Origin: Sphingomonas oligoaromativorans | GTDB taxonomy: Bacteria > Pseudomonadota > Alphaproteobacteria > Sphingomonadales > Sphingomonadaceae | Direction: 5' to 3' | NCBI RefSeq assembly: GCF_011762195.1 | Contig: NZ_JAASQK010000011.1 | Location: 1 to 64,000 of the forward strand | Length of the DNA: 64,000 bases | Part shown: positions 55,709-64,000 of the stretch, piece after piece | Layout of the letters: each line of letters begins with the position of its first letter | Numbering within the stretch: position 1 is the first letter of the stretch | Notes under the pieces: model-generated | The model's input: the letters and a program-made list of their open reading frames with translations, nothing else | The model's database searches: none | Told to the model about the DNA's origin: nothing | Translations under genes and position numbers: made by a program

Positions 55709-56355
55709 CGCCCTATCCCAACAGTCCCAATATCCTGAAGGCGGCCCTCATCAGCATGGGCGGCACGATCCCGGTCCCCCGGCTGATTATGCTCCAGTAC
55801 AATCCCGCCGAGCTCACACGCCAGCTCCATCCCGATTTCGAGAAGACTGGCGACACACCGACCGGCACCAACCTGCTGGCTGGCCCCGCCATCGAGACGA
55901 TCCAGATGACCGCCCGGATCAGTGCGGTCGACCAGCTCGAGAATAACGATGCGACGGCGATGGCGTTCGGAATCCATCCCCAGCTCGCCACGCTCGAGAT
56001 GATGCTATTCCCGACAACGAGCTCCGTGCTGCAGAGCCTCACCCAGATGGCACTCGGCATCCTGGAGATCGTGCCCCCGGAATCGCCGCTCACCATATTC
56101 GTGTGGGGTCCGCAACGCGTTCTTCCCGTCCAGATCACGAGCTACAGCGTCACCGAGACGATGCACGACACCCGCCTGAACCCGATTGACGCGCAAGTGA
56201 CAATGGATATGAAAGTCCTGACCTATCAGGATTTTTCTCCCAACCAGACGGGATTTTACCTTTATCTCGCCAATCTGGCGGAGCGTGAGCTGATGTCTGC
56301 GCTCGGTACGGTGCAGAGTGGTGCGAGCATGATTTCGGCGGCGTCGCTCAGATGA
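55705..56355 (+). CDS. Inner tube/baseplate adaptor (CIS tube-like, Streptomyces-type)
   Basis: A 216-residue protein of the contractile-injection-system adaptor family that bridges tube and spike. Key segments are LIMLQYNPAELTRQLHPDF, LAGPAIETIQMTARISAVDQLE and GIHPQLATLEMMLFP; this pattern is typical of actinobacterial eCIS. The C-terminus is FYLYLANLAERELMSAL. Both ends overlap neighbours as ATGA. The frame open upstream to 55477 is not used, because the 59-residue gene occupies it in another frame. Confidence 0.85.
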   Translation: MTPYPNSPNILKAALISMGGTIPVPRLIMLQYNPAELTRQLHPDFEKTGDTPTGTNLLAGPAIETIQMTARISAVDQLENNDATAMAFGIHPQLATLEMMLFPTTSSVLQSLTQMALGILEIVPPESPLTIFVWGPQRVLPVQITSYSVTETMHDTRLNPIDAQVTMDMKVLTYQDFSPNQTGFYLYLANLAERELMSALGTVQSGASMISAASLR

Positions 56356-56801
56356 CGTCCCGTCCTATCACCCGCTATCCGATCCAGATCGAGCACGCCG
56401 CGCCAGGCAAGCTCGTGCGCACGCGCGTTCGCCATGTGGCGGTGTCGGGCTCGTCCCCCGTCGTCACCGGCGATGCGACGGAAGCGATCCCCTATCTTGC
56501 GCGCACGATCCTGCCGCTCGCGAGCAGCTTCAAGCCGCAGACCAGCTACACCATCCTCGCTGGCGACCGGCTCGACAACATCGCGGCCAAATTGCTCGGC
56601 AATCCGATGCTCTATTGGATGTTGCTCGAAGCGAATAACGCCAGCGATCCTGCCATGCTGTGCGCGGTCCCCGGGCGCAAGATCGTCGTTCCGGCGGTGG
56701 TCGGCCAGGGCAGCAATCCATTCGATCAACCACAGGCATCGCGGCGCGGCACGGCCGCGGCCCCCGTTGATCGCACGGACGACGGCGAGGAACTGCCATG
56801 A
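56352..56801 (+). CDS. LysM-containing baseplate protein
   Basis: A 149-residue protein. A LysM-like segment at about residues 66-115 reads YTILAGDRLDNIAAKLLG then NPMLYWMLLEANN. The tail is Pro/Ala/Arg-rich. Such LysM/gp53-like proteins join the inner baseplate of eCIS and T4-like phages. It overlaps its upstream and downstream neighbours by 4 bases each. Confidence 0.85.
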   Translation: MTSRPITRYPIQIEHAAPGKLVRTRVRHVAVSGSSPVVTGDATEAIPYLARTILPLASSFKPQTSYTILAGDRLDNIAAKLLGNPMLYWMLLEANNASDPAMLCAVPGRKIVVPAVVGQGSNPFDQPQASRRGTAAAPVDRTDDGEELP

Positions 56802-57952
56802 GCTTCCCGGTCGGCGTCCAGCTCTCGATCCTGGCCGGCAACCAGGAGGTGCCGACCCCGATCGGTCCCGCTCTCGCGGAGTTGCTGATCGACGCCGAAG
56901 TGACCGAGGTTGCGGACGGGCAGGCGGCGTTCCGCATCACCTTCGGGGCGCAACGCACCGACGACGGCAACGGCATGGAGGTGGAGGTTCTCTCCGACGG
57001 CCGCTTCGCTCCGGGCAACCGCGTGCTCATCATGGCCATGCAGGCGGCGTTGCCCACGGTGCTGATGGACGGGCTGATTACCGACATCTGGCTCGACCCC
57101 ACGCGCAATCCCAACCAGAGCCGCATCGTGATTAGCGGCGCGGACCTGAGCGTCGCGATGGACCTCACCGAGAAGATTCGCGGCTATCCCGACATGGACG
57201 ATGAGCTCATCGTTCTCGAGATCCTCGCACAATATGAGCGGTTCGCGATCGTCCCGGAGACGATCCCGCCTGTCGAATCCGACTTTCCGACGATCGTCCA
57301 GCGCACGCCTGTCCAGCACGGCACCGACCTTGAATATCTGTACGCGCTCGCAAACCGCTACGGTTATGTATTCACCCTGCGCCCAGGGGCGGTTCCGTTC
57401 ACCAACACCGCCTATTGGGGGCCTCCCCGGCGGGTCGGTGTTCCCGCTCCCGCCCTGACCGTCGGGAACAGCACCTTCAGCAATGTGGACCAACTGGTGT
57501 TCATGCAGGATGGACGCGCGGCATTCCAGGTCTCGGGATTGATACCGGGGCCTCTCGAGGCAACGCCGGCGCTGCCGATCATGGCCCTCGAACCGACATT
57601 TCTCCCGCCGCTCGCGCTGAAGAGCCCTTACCCGCTCTCATCGCTGCTTGGTATGCGATTGCCGACCGGATCGGACGGTTTCGACGAAATCCGCGCGATG
57701 GGTTTCGCCCAGGGCCGCGTCAACAGATCGTCCACCGCCGTGGCGCGCGCCGAGGGCGAGCTCGATGTCGCCAAATATGGCGCGATCCTTCGTGCCGGCG
57801 GGCTTGTCGGCGTACGCGGCGCCGGGATCACCTTCGACGGCAACTGGAATGTCGCCGAGGTGCATCACAAGCTTCAGCGCAACGCCTACAGGCTCGGCTT
57901 CAAGCTCGAACGCGACGGCACCGATCCCCTGCTTCCGGTGGTGGTGCCATGA
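56798..57952 (+). CDS. gpD-like (late control D) spike/hub protein
   Basis: A 384-residue protein of the phage late-control-D family, the first half of the VgrG-like spike. Seen are LAELLIDAEVTEVADGQAAFRITFG, DGRFAPGNRVLIMAMQAALPTVLMDGLI, SRIVISGADLSVAMDLTEK, LEYLYALANRYGYVFTL and ARAEGELDVAKYGAILRAGGLVGVRG. It forms the gp27-type hub ring on which the gpV-like spike sits. The next gene starts 28 bases later. Confidence 0.9.
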   Translation: MSFPVGVQLSILAGNQEVPTPIGPALAELLIDAEVTEVADGQAAFRITFGAQRTDDGNGMEVEVLSDGRFAPGNRVLIMAMQAALPTVLMDGLITDIWLDPTRNPNQSRIVISGADLSVAMDLTEKIRGYPDMDDELIVLEILAQYERFAIVPETIPPVESDFPTIVQRTPVQHGTDLEYLYALANRYGYVFTLRPGAVPFTNTAYWGPPRRVGVPAPALTVGNSTFSNVDQLVFMQDGRAAFQVSGLIPGPLEATPALPIMALEPTFLPPLALKSPYPLSSLLGMRLPTGSDGFDEIRAMGFAQGRVNRSSTAVARAEGELDVAKYGAILRAGGLVGVRGAGITFDGNWNVAEVHHKLQRNAYRLGFKLERDGTDPLLPVVVP

Positions 57953-57980
57953 GGCCCCCGCCCCCCACGAGGAGAGCGTG

Positions 57981-58574
57981 ATGAAGCAGTTCTGGGGCAA
58001 GTATCGCGGGGTCGTGGTCGACAACGAAGACCCGCTGATGCTCGGCCGGCTCCAGGTCATGGTGCCCATGGTCCTTGGCGAAGTGATGACGGCCTGGGCC
58101 ATGCCGTGCGTCCCTTATGCCGGGATGCAGGTCGGTTTCTACATGATGCCGCCTGTCGGAGGCGCGATCTGGGTCGAGTTCGAAGGCGGCGACACGGATT
58201 ATCCGATATGGGCGGGTTGCTTCTGGCGAGAGGGCGAGCGCCCGATCGAGGCCGAGTTGCCGACGATGCGCATGATTCAGACAAGCTCGGGCAAGCTCCT
58301 GTTCAACGACCTGCCGGGCGAAGGGGGGTTCACCCTCACGGTCAGCGATCCCGCGGTGGCCGTGCCGGTGGTGGTCAGCGGATCGAGCACGGGCGTGACG
58401 ATCAGCCTCGCCGAGATCCGCATCACCATGAATGAATCGGGCGTCAACATCCTTGCCGAACCCGCGACACTCGCGGTGACGATGGAAGGTTTCACGGTCG
58501 CGCACGGCTCCGCGATGATTAACGGCGTCGAACCCGAAGTCACCATCAACGAAGGAGGCCTTACCGTGCTCTGA
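57981..58574 (+). CDS. gpV-like baseplate spike (OB-fold)
   Basis: A 197-residue protein of the gpV/gp5 OB family. The N-terminus FWGKYRGVVVDNEDPLMLGRLQV and GEVMTAWAMPCVPYAGMQVG then MPPVGGAIWVEFEGGDTDYPIWAGCFW are the OB signature. The C-terminal ~70 residues are a repetitive Val/Thr-rich beta-helix-like spike (VTMEGFTVAHGSAM). GAGGAG 6 bases before ATG 57981 supports it over GTG 57978. With the gpD-like product it makes the spike that is a single VgrG-like gene in Afp (Afp8). Confidence 0.9.
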   Translation: MKQFWGKYRGVVVDNEDPLMLGRLQVMVPMVLGEVMTAWAMPCVPYAGMQVGFYMMPPVGGAIWVEFEGGDTDYPIWAGCFWREGERPIEAELPTMRMIQTSSGKLLFNDLPGEGGFTLTVSDPAVAVPVVVSGSSTGVTISLAEIRITMNESGVNILAEPATLAVTMEGFTVAHGSAMINGVEPEVTINEGGLTVL

Positions 58575-58643
58575 TCGGTTCGCTGCCACGCGTCGCGCAT
58601 TCGACGCTCCATATCGCCGCCAAGGAGGGTCGTTCCAAGTCAG

Positions 58644-59069
58644 ATGACCGGGTATCTCAGCTTTCCCTATCAGATCGACGGGGCCGGACAGACCGCGACA
58701 ACGGATCTTCCGACCTATATTCAAAATCTGATCCTGCTGGTTCTCGAAACCAACCCCGGCGAACGTGTGAACCGGCCCGATTTTGGCGCGGGCCTCCGAC
58801 AACTTGTCTTTTCCGGCATGGATGCCGGTCTGGCGAGCGCGGCCGAGACGTTGGTGCGCGGCAAGCTGCTCCAGTTCCTGGGCGACGCGATCGCCATCAA
58901 TACCCTGAGCGTCAGCCTCGGCAACGAAGCCGTGACCGTCGATCTGACCTATTTCGTCACCCACAGCCAGACGGCCGGAGCCTCGTCGGTCACCGTCCCG
59001 CTTCCCGGCTATGCCGCAAACCCGCAGGGCAGCGGCGGCGGCGCTTCCGCCTCGATCGAGGAGTATTGA
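58644..59069 (+). CDS. gp25-like baseplate wedge protein
   Basis: A 141-residue protein of the GPW/gp25 family. YLSFPYQIDGAGQTATTD leads into the core YIQNLILLVLETNPGERVNRPDFGAGLRQLVFSGM, the family hallmark. The C-terminal YAANPQGSGGGASASIEEY is a short Gly-rich tail. It forms the inner wedge that joins the first sheath ring to the baseplate. It ends 3 bases before the next gene. Confidence 0.93.
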   Translation: MTGYLSFPYQIDGAGQTATTDLPTYIQNLILLVLETNPGERVNRPDFGAGLRQLVFSGMDAGLASAAETLVRGKLLQFLGDAIAINTLSVSLGNEAVTVDLTYFVTHSQTAGASSVTVPLPGYAANPQGSGGGASASIEEY

Positions 59070-59072
59070 ACC

Positions 59073-61457
59073 ATGGCGGACAGCGGCCTGCCCACCGTCG
59101 TGCGTTCGGTGCAAAGCGCCGGCACGCTCCAACTGATCGTACAACTGCCTCCATCGCCGGCGGGCTCCACCACTGGCGCGGAAGCCATGATGACGGCAGC
59201 CGGGGCGCCGGCACCTGCCCTCCTCGATACCACGCGCGTGTCGATCGCCGACCTGTTCGGCACGCCTGTCGAAGTCATCCGCGTCCAGAGCCTCGACCAG
59301 GATACGGGCCTGCTCCACATCCAGGCCAATGCACCCCTTGCGGACCCGGCAGCCGATGCGCCGGCCTATCGGCTCACCATCGGCGATGTCGCGACGTGGT
59401 TCGCGCCTCAATCACAAGCCAGCACCGCACCACCCGCGACGCCCGCGCAGGCACCTCCCGGCGCGGCCTCCATCAACTATCTCGGCCGCGACTATGCGGC
59501 TTTCACGGCGCTGATGCGCTCCCGCGTGTCGCAGATCGTCCGTGATGATTCCGCCTGGGCGATCGATCATCCCGCGGACCCCATGACGACGATCATCGAA
59601 GCGCTCGCCTATGCCGGGGACCATCTCTCCTACCGTCAGGACGCGGCCGGCACCGAGTCCTACCTGCCCACGGCGCGTCATCGCCTGTCGCTGCGGCGCC
59701 ATGCGCGACTGCGGGATTATGGCGTCAATGACGGGTGCAATGCGCGCACCGCGCTGGTCTTCACGGTCACGAACGACGGCGTGATCCCCGCAGGATTGCA
59801 GGTGGTGACCGAGCAGCCGGGCGTGCTGACCATGAATCTGCCCGCCAACGCATCGCTCGTCGCGAGCACCACGGTGTTCGAGACCATGATGGACCTGACC
59901 GTATCGGTGCTGCGCAACAACCTTGCCTTCTCGCTGGCGCGCTCGACGGCCTACACCCTCCCCGCGGGCACGATCCAGGCCCAGCTCGCCAGCACGCAGA
60001 CCGGGCTCGTCCCCGGCCAGTTGATCGCCATCGTCCAGACGACCGCGCCCGCCGGCGTCGCGCAGCCTTTCGGCGCGCAGGTCGTGCGGCTGCTGCGCCT
60101 TGATCCCGTCACCGACGCCAATGGCAATGCCTATGCCACGACGATCACCTGGCATCCCGAGGATGCGCTTACCCGGCCGCTGACCGTCGCCGCGCAGGGC
60201 CAGCCGGGAGTGGTGCAGCTCTATGGCAATGTCGGACTGGCGGATCACGGCCGGACGATCGGCGTCAAGCCCGTCCCCGACACAGCGCCTGCCGGCAGGC
60301 TCTATCGCCCGACGATCGAGGTCGAGGATCCGATATCGGCCTGCCCGCCGCCGCCCTTCGCCGCCGCGTTCGACGGTTCGCAGGACGTCACGCAGTCGGC
60401 CCTGCTCGTCCCGTCGGCAAAGGCCAGTCTCTCGCCCGACCCGACCGAGGCCACCCTGTGCATCCAGATGGCGGGCGAGCGACCCGGAATGGCCAAGGTC
60501 ATCGATATATGGAACGCCCGGCAGGACTTGATATCGACCCCGGCTACGGAACGCGCTTTCGCCGCCGCGCCCGAAGACGGCTATGGAGGCGACCGGCGCC
60601 ACCTCCTTCTGCGCTTCGGCGACGGGGCGCTCGGCGCAGTGCCGCCCCCCGGCACCCTGTTCACGGCAACCGTTCGTGTCGGTGATGGCCAGAGCGGGCG
60701 GGTGCGCGCGAACGCGCTCGTCCAGATCGTCGGCTCCTCGCCCTTGATCTCCTGGGTCAGCAACCCGCTGCCTGCGACATCGGTCGAGCCCGAAGGGAAT
60801 GAGAGCATCCGTCTGTTCGCGGCCACGAGCTTTCGGACCAACAAGCGTGGCGTCGAACCGGGCGACTGGGAGCGTCTCGCAAACAGCGATCCTCTGGTCA
60901 CGGGGGTCGAGGCGCGGGTTGGGGACGACGGCTATGCGCCCTGCATCGTGGGCATCACGACAGTGGAGACCATTCCCCCCGACATGACCTATCCCGTCGT
61001 GAAGGCGCGGCTCATGGACTATGCGGTGCTCGGCGCCCCTCCGACAATCGAGGAAGGTATCGACGTGCCGGTCGATATCGCACTCGTCGTTTATTGTAAG
61101 GGCGGGGCCAACATCGCGGCCGTGCGCGAGCGGCTGCTGCGGCGCATCGGCGCCGGCGCGAAATCCGATGGCGGTCCGGCCCATTTTCATCCGACGGCCT
61201 GGCCGCTCGGCAGGCCGGTGATCCTTGCCGAATTGATTTCGCTCCTCGATGCGGATCCCGCCGTATCGTTCGTGGTCAGCGACCCGGCCATGGACCCGCG
61301 CGTGGCCTTCCGAACCGTCGGTCGCGGCGACACGACCGGCGCCAATGTCGCGGCCGGCCAGATCGCGATCGGGGCTACCGAGCGGGCGCGCGCCGGAAAT
61401 GTCGCATTCCATCCCGAGCTTGGCGTGGTCCGCCTGTATGTGGCGGTGGCGCCATGA
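59073..61457 (+). CDS. Large baseplate assembly protein (J-like, Afp11-like)
   Basis: A 794-residue baseplate protein of the J/gp47-like type. A central diagnostic region reads PMTTIIEALAYAGDHLSYRQD, then AGTESYLPTARHRLSLRRHAR. Later come ENDGVIPAGLQVVTEQPG-like beta segments, HLLLRFGDGALGAVPPPG and PDMTYPVVKARLMDY, which are typical of eCIS baseplate proteins. The C-terminus FHPELGVVRLYVAVAP closes the fold. It forms the outer wedge connecting spike hub and sheath. Its stop overlaps the next start (ATGA). Confidence 0.87.
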   Translation: MADSGLPTVVRSVQSAGTLQLIVQLPPSPAGSTTGAEAMMTAAGAPAPALLDTTRVSIADLFGTPVEVIRVQSLDQDTGLLHIQANAPLADPAADAPAYRLTIGDVATWFAPQSQASTAPPATPAQAPPGAASINYLGRDYAAFTALMRSRVSQIVRDDSAWAIDHPADPMTTIIEALAYAGDHLSYRQDAAGTESYLPTARHRLSLRRHARLRDYGVNDGCNARTALVFTVTNDGVIPAGLQVVTEQPGVLTMNLPANASLVASTTVFETMMDLTVSVLRNNLAFSLARSTAYTLPAGTIQAQLASTQTGLVPGQLIAIVQTTAPAGVAQPFGAQVVRLLRLDPVTDANGNAYATTITWHPEDALTRPLTVAAQGQPGVVQLYGNVGLADHGRTIGVKPVPDTAPAGRLYRPTIEVEDPISACPPPPFAAAFDGSQDVTQSALLVPSAKASLSPDPTEATLCIQMAGERPGMAKVIDIWNARQDLISTPATERAFAAAPEDGYGGDRRHLLLRFGDGALGAVPPPGTLFTATVRVGDGQSGRVRANALVQIVGSSPLISWVSNPLPATSVEPEGNESIRLFAATSFRTNKRGVEPGDWERLANSDPLVTGVEARVGDDGYAPCIVGITTVETIPPDMTYPVVKARLMDYAVLGAPPTIEEGIDVPVDIALVVYCKGGANIAAVRERLLRRIGAGAKSDGGPAHFHPTAWPLGRPVILAELISLLDADPAVSFVVSDPAMDPRVAFRTVGRGDTTGANVAAGQIAIGATERARAGNVAFHPELGVVRLYVAVAP

Positions 61458-64000
61458 GCCGCAATATCCCCGATGACGAGATCTCGTCCGGCCTGGGCGA
61501 TTATGCACGCTTCAAGCAGGAGATGTTCGACCTGATCCCCCGTGTCGTGGTCAACACGGGCGGGAACTCGATGTCGCGCCCCTTGGCGCGCCTCGACCGC
61601 AATGTGCCGACCGATCCCACGCTGGCGCTCATCGACGCCTTCGCGCAGGTCGCCGATGTCCTGTCCTTCTATCAGGACCGGGTTCTCAACGAGGGCTATC
61701 TCTCGACCGCGGTCGACTATCGCAGCCTCGCGCTCATTGGCCGTGGCCTGGGCGAAAACCCCGGAACCTTTATCGGCGCGACAGCCGAGATCGCGGTCTT
61801 CGCCCAACCGGGCGATCCGATCGTCGTGCCCCAGGGTGCCGCGATCCAGGCGACGCCGCCGGCTTCGCGAGGTTCGAGCGCGCTGACAACGGGAGGCCCG
61901 ACGGGAAGCGGGAGTGGCGGTGCGAACGCGGCCTCAAGCGCAGAAGGCCAGGGCGCGGCCTCGGCCGGCGCCGGCACTGCGGCCACGATCGCCTCGGCCC
62001 CGGTGTTTGAAACCGCCACGCCGCTCACCGCCATTCCGGCCCTCAATCAGTTGACGCCCCAGCAGACGCGACCAGCCTGGGTGACCGAGGAATCCACCGA
62101 GCTCCTGCTCGCCGGAACCGGGCTCGGCCTTCAGGTCGGGGATTTCCTCCTCTACAAGCGCGCCTCGCCCGAGCCGATCCAATGGGTACGCCTGACCGTG
62201 TTCTCGGTGGCTGAAAACCATGTGCTGTCGACCACCACCGTCGGGATCGGGTCACCGATCGGCGATCAGTGGGCAGCAAGCGGGGCGACCGATCCTTTCC
62301 CCCCAAACGAGGCCAACGGGCTCGAGCTTCATGCATTCGATCTTACCTGCCGGCTGTTCGGCTACAACGCGCCGTCATGGTCGTCACAGTCCGCGGCCGT
62401 ACAGCGCGCAAACACGCCGACAGGCATGGTTCCTTCCGAATTCTCGGAATGGCCGGGCTACGCCATCGACCTGAACGACCTCGATCTCCAGGCCGTCTAT
62501 TCCAAGGTGCTTCCGGGTAGCGAGTTCCTGCTCGAGACGCCGGAGGACAAGACGCTGGGCCTGATCGAGGCGGTATCCCGACAGAATATTTCCGAATTCA
62601 ACATGTCGGGTCAGGTCACGCAGGTCGAACTCGCCCCCGATCCCGCGACCCTGCCCACCGGATCGGCGCTCATCCCCTCCCGCATGGGACATAGCGCGAC
62701 CACGCTCAGCGATGGCCGCGTCCTGCTCACGGGCGGCATCGGCGTCCAGGGTGTGCTCGACAGTGTCGAGGTCTACGATCCCGTAACCCAGCTCGTCAGC
62801 CAGATCGACAAGCTCCCGCAGCCGCGCGGCCTGCATACCGCCACCCTGGTCGGCGGCATGGTCTATCTCGCCGGAGGCGTGAACGAGGACTGGTCGCTGG
62901 CGACCGACCTGCTCGTCCTCGATCCGGCAACGATGCGCTTCACGCCGGCGCAGGAGAAGCTTGCGATACCGCGCATCGGCCATGCGGCGACCCTGCTCCC
63001 CAACAATCGCATCATGCTGAGCGGCGGCCTTACCCTCACGCAGAACCAGCCGTTCAAATCGATCGGGGATCTGCTCGCCGCGCTCGCCGCCACGCCATCG
63101 GTGGCGGTCTACGATCCCTCGGGCGCCTCCTGGCAACCCTGCGCCGATCTGGCCAGGGCGCGTGCCGGGCACAGCGCGACCCTTTGTCCCGTGGTCAAGA
63201 CCTCGGCCGACGGCGGTGGGGCCGCGGTCCCGCCGGTCGGTAATATCGTCATCTTCGTCGGCGGGCACGACGGAGGCGCCGCGCCTCCGGGTTTTCCAGA
63301 GGCCGGCCAGGCGGTTGGCACGGTCTGGGGCGATGCCGAGGTGACCAATATGGTCGACTGGCAACCAACGAGCCAATGCTACCCGATAGAAGCGGACGGC
63401 GTTCCCGGCAGTGCCCGCTACGATCAGGTGGCGGTGTCGCTGCCCAACAATATCGGGTTCCTCATCACCGGAGGACAATCGGCCGCGGGGCCGGTCGGCG
63501 ACAACTGGCTGATCGGGGCTTTCGCCGACTATCAGGTCAAAGTCGACAATGGTCCGACCGCCGTGCCGACCTTCGTCCCGGCCCCGAAGCTTGCGACGGC
63601 CCGATCCAATCACGCCGCGGCCCTGCTGCCCGGCAACAAGGTCGCGGTCGCAGGCGGTGTCGCAGGCACCAGCGTGCTCGCGACGGTCGAGACCTTCGCC
63701 GTCAGTCCGGGGGTGAGCATTCCCTTCAACGGCGCGCATGTTCTTGCCGACGGCATCGCTGGAATGCCCCTGCCGGCGCCGCAAGGCTATCCGGCCTTCG
63801 CCGCACTTGCGCAGGACTATCTCCTGCTCGCCGGTGGCTTCAACGCGCTGCCGAACGGCTATACCGGCGCCGTGGTTGCCCTTGATGCCGATGTCGGCAC
63901 CGTCCAGACGCTGCCCGGCCCGGTCCTGACCACGCCCTTCACGCTGGCGCCCGTCGGAACGATCCTGCTCGCCGATGGCAGCATCCTGATTGTCGGGGCG
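61454..64000 (+). CDS. Second baseplate protein with Kelch repeats (partial, runs off the window)
   Basis: Open from ATG 61454 to the window edge, at least 849 codons with no stop. The N-terminal ~130 residues are baseplate-like (PTLALIDAFAQVADVLSFYQ, then DRVLNEGYLSTAVDYRSLAL), matching the Afp12-type partner of the previous gene. A Gly/Ala/Ser-rich linker spans residues ~140-180. From about residue 405 on, six or seven Kelch-like repeats occur, each with R-x-x-H-(S/A)-A-T and a GG pair, for example RMGHSATTLSDGRVLLTGG, RIGHAATLLPNNRIMLSGG and RSNHAAALLPGNKVAVAGG. These would form a beta-propeller attached to or inserted in the baseplate protein. The 3' end lies outside the window. Confidence 0.83.
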   Translation, partial: MSRNIPDDEISSGLGDYARFKQEMFDLIPRVVVNTGGNSMSRPLARLDRNVPTDPTLALIDAFAQVADVLSFYQDRVLNEGYLSTAVDYRSLALIGRGLGENPGTFIGATAEIAVFAQPGDPIVVPQGAAIQATPPASRGSSALTTGGPTGSGSGGANAASSAEGQGAASAGAGTAATIASAPVFETATPLTAIPALNQLTPQQTRPAWVTEESTELLLAGTGLGLQVGDFLLYKRASPEPIQWVRLTVFSVAENHVLSTTTVGIGSPIGDQWAASGATDPFPPNEANGLELHAFDLTCRLFGYNAPSWSSQSAAVQRANTPTGMVPSEFSEWPGYAIDLNDLDLQAVYSKVLPGSEFLLETPEDKTLGLIEAVSRQNISEFNMSGQVTQVELAPDPATLPTGSALIPSRMGHSATTLSDGRVLLTGGIGVQGVLDSVEVYDPVTQLVSQIDKLPQPRGLHTATLVGGMVYLAGGVNEDWSLATDLLVLDPATMRFTPAQEKLAIPRIGHAATLLPNNRIMLSGGLTLTQNQPFKSIGDLLAALAATPSVAVYDPSGASWQPCADLARARAGHSATLCPVVKTSADGGGAAVPPVGNIVIFVGGHDGGAAPPGFPEAGQAVGTVWGDAEVTNMVDWQPTSQCYPIEADGVPGSARYDQVAVSLPNNIGFLITGGQSAAGPVGDNWLIGAFADYQVKVDNGPTAVPTFVPAPKLATARSNHAAALLPGNKVAVAGGVAGTSVLATVETFAVSPGVSIPFNGAHVLADGIAGMPLPAPQGYPAFAALAQDYLLLAGGFNALPNGYTGAVVALDADVGTVQTLPGPVLTTPFTLAPVGTILLADGSILIVGA

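Noticed and set aside
45478-64000. Type VI secretion system
   Set aside because: No TssJ/K/L/M membrane-complex genes, no ClpV, and a single phage-type sheath rather than the TssB/TssC pair. The AAA+ ATPase is of the eCIS type.
45478-64000. Intact prophage
   Set aside because: No integrase, capsid, portal, terminase, lysis or tail-fibre genes, while DUF4255 and the Afp15-like ATPase are eCIS markers. The right edge was not seen, so this is a judgement from the visible part.

Overview
The window is high-GC chromosomal DNA from an alphaproteobacterium, most likely a sphingomonad (Sphingomonas or a close relative). This is inferred from the long TonB-dependent sugar receptor beside a catabolic cluster, the amidase / PBP1A / prfB gene order, the alphaproteobacterial form of RF2 (SPY in place of SPF) and the many short stop/start overlaps. 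No phage integrase, transposase, CRISPR array or rRNA was seen. One tRNA gene (Gly, anticodon TCC) lies at 28012-28085.

Layout. 1-5.4 kb: a flavin reductase, a winged-helix regulator, a two-partner-secretion (TpsB/FhaC) porin with a Ser/Gly-rich lipoprotein gene upstream on the same strand, and a WYL-like protein. 6-15.7 kb: a tightly coupled L-fucose-type sugar-acid catabolic operon (FucP-like permease, aldo/keto reductase, split UxaA-type dehydratase, SDR, FAH-family hydrolase, mutarotase), a TonB-dependent receptor and a divergent IclR regulator. 15.7-28 kb: an ABC-2 exporter, a ferredoxin-reductase-like flavoprotein, then amidase, PBP1A, RF2, a lipoprotein-like methyltransferase, thymidylate synthase and a flippase. 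28-31.6 kb: tRNA-Gly, modABC and a ferredoxin-NADP reductase operon.

31.9-37.7 kb: five minus-strand genes in the order expected for a Fap functional-amyloid system. Two secreted Asn/Ser/Thr-rich candidate subunits sharing a C-terminal motif are followed by a C39 papain-like peptidase (FapD-like), a secreted protein in the FapE position, and an outer-membrane barrel with an N-terminal coiled coil (FapF-like). A LuxR-type regulator is divergent from them. 37.7-45.4 kb: mixed metabolism and regulation (ROK, acetyl-CoA hydrolase/transferase, HxlR, Gfo/Idh/MocA, LysR, SDR, SnoaL-like).

45.5-64.0 kb (running off the right edge): an extracellular contractile injection system (eCIS). A leftward module carries a PAAR-like spike tip and three unfamiliar small proteins. 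A rightward operon encodes sheath, tube, a CxxC baseplate protein, a disordered protein, a DUF4255 terminator/cap protein, an AAA+ ATPase, a 59-residue coupled ORF, an inner tube/baseplate adaptor, a LysM protein, gpD-like and gpV-like spike proteins, gp25 and two large baseplate proteins. The second baseplate protein contains a run of Kelch repeats. Almost every junction overlaps by 4 bases, so the particle is probably made from one long transcript. The adaptor sequence looks closest to actinobacterial (Streptomyces-type) eCIS.

The eCIS with the Kelch-bearing baseplate protein and the Fap-like amyloid operon are the two most interesting systems in the window.
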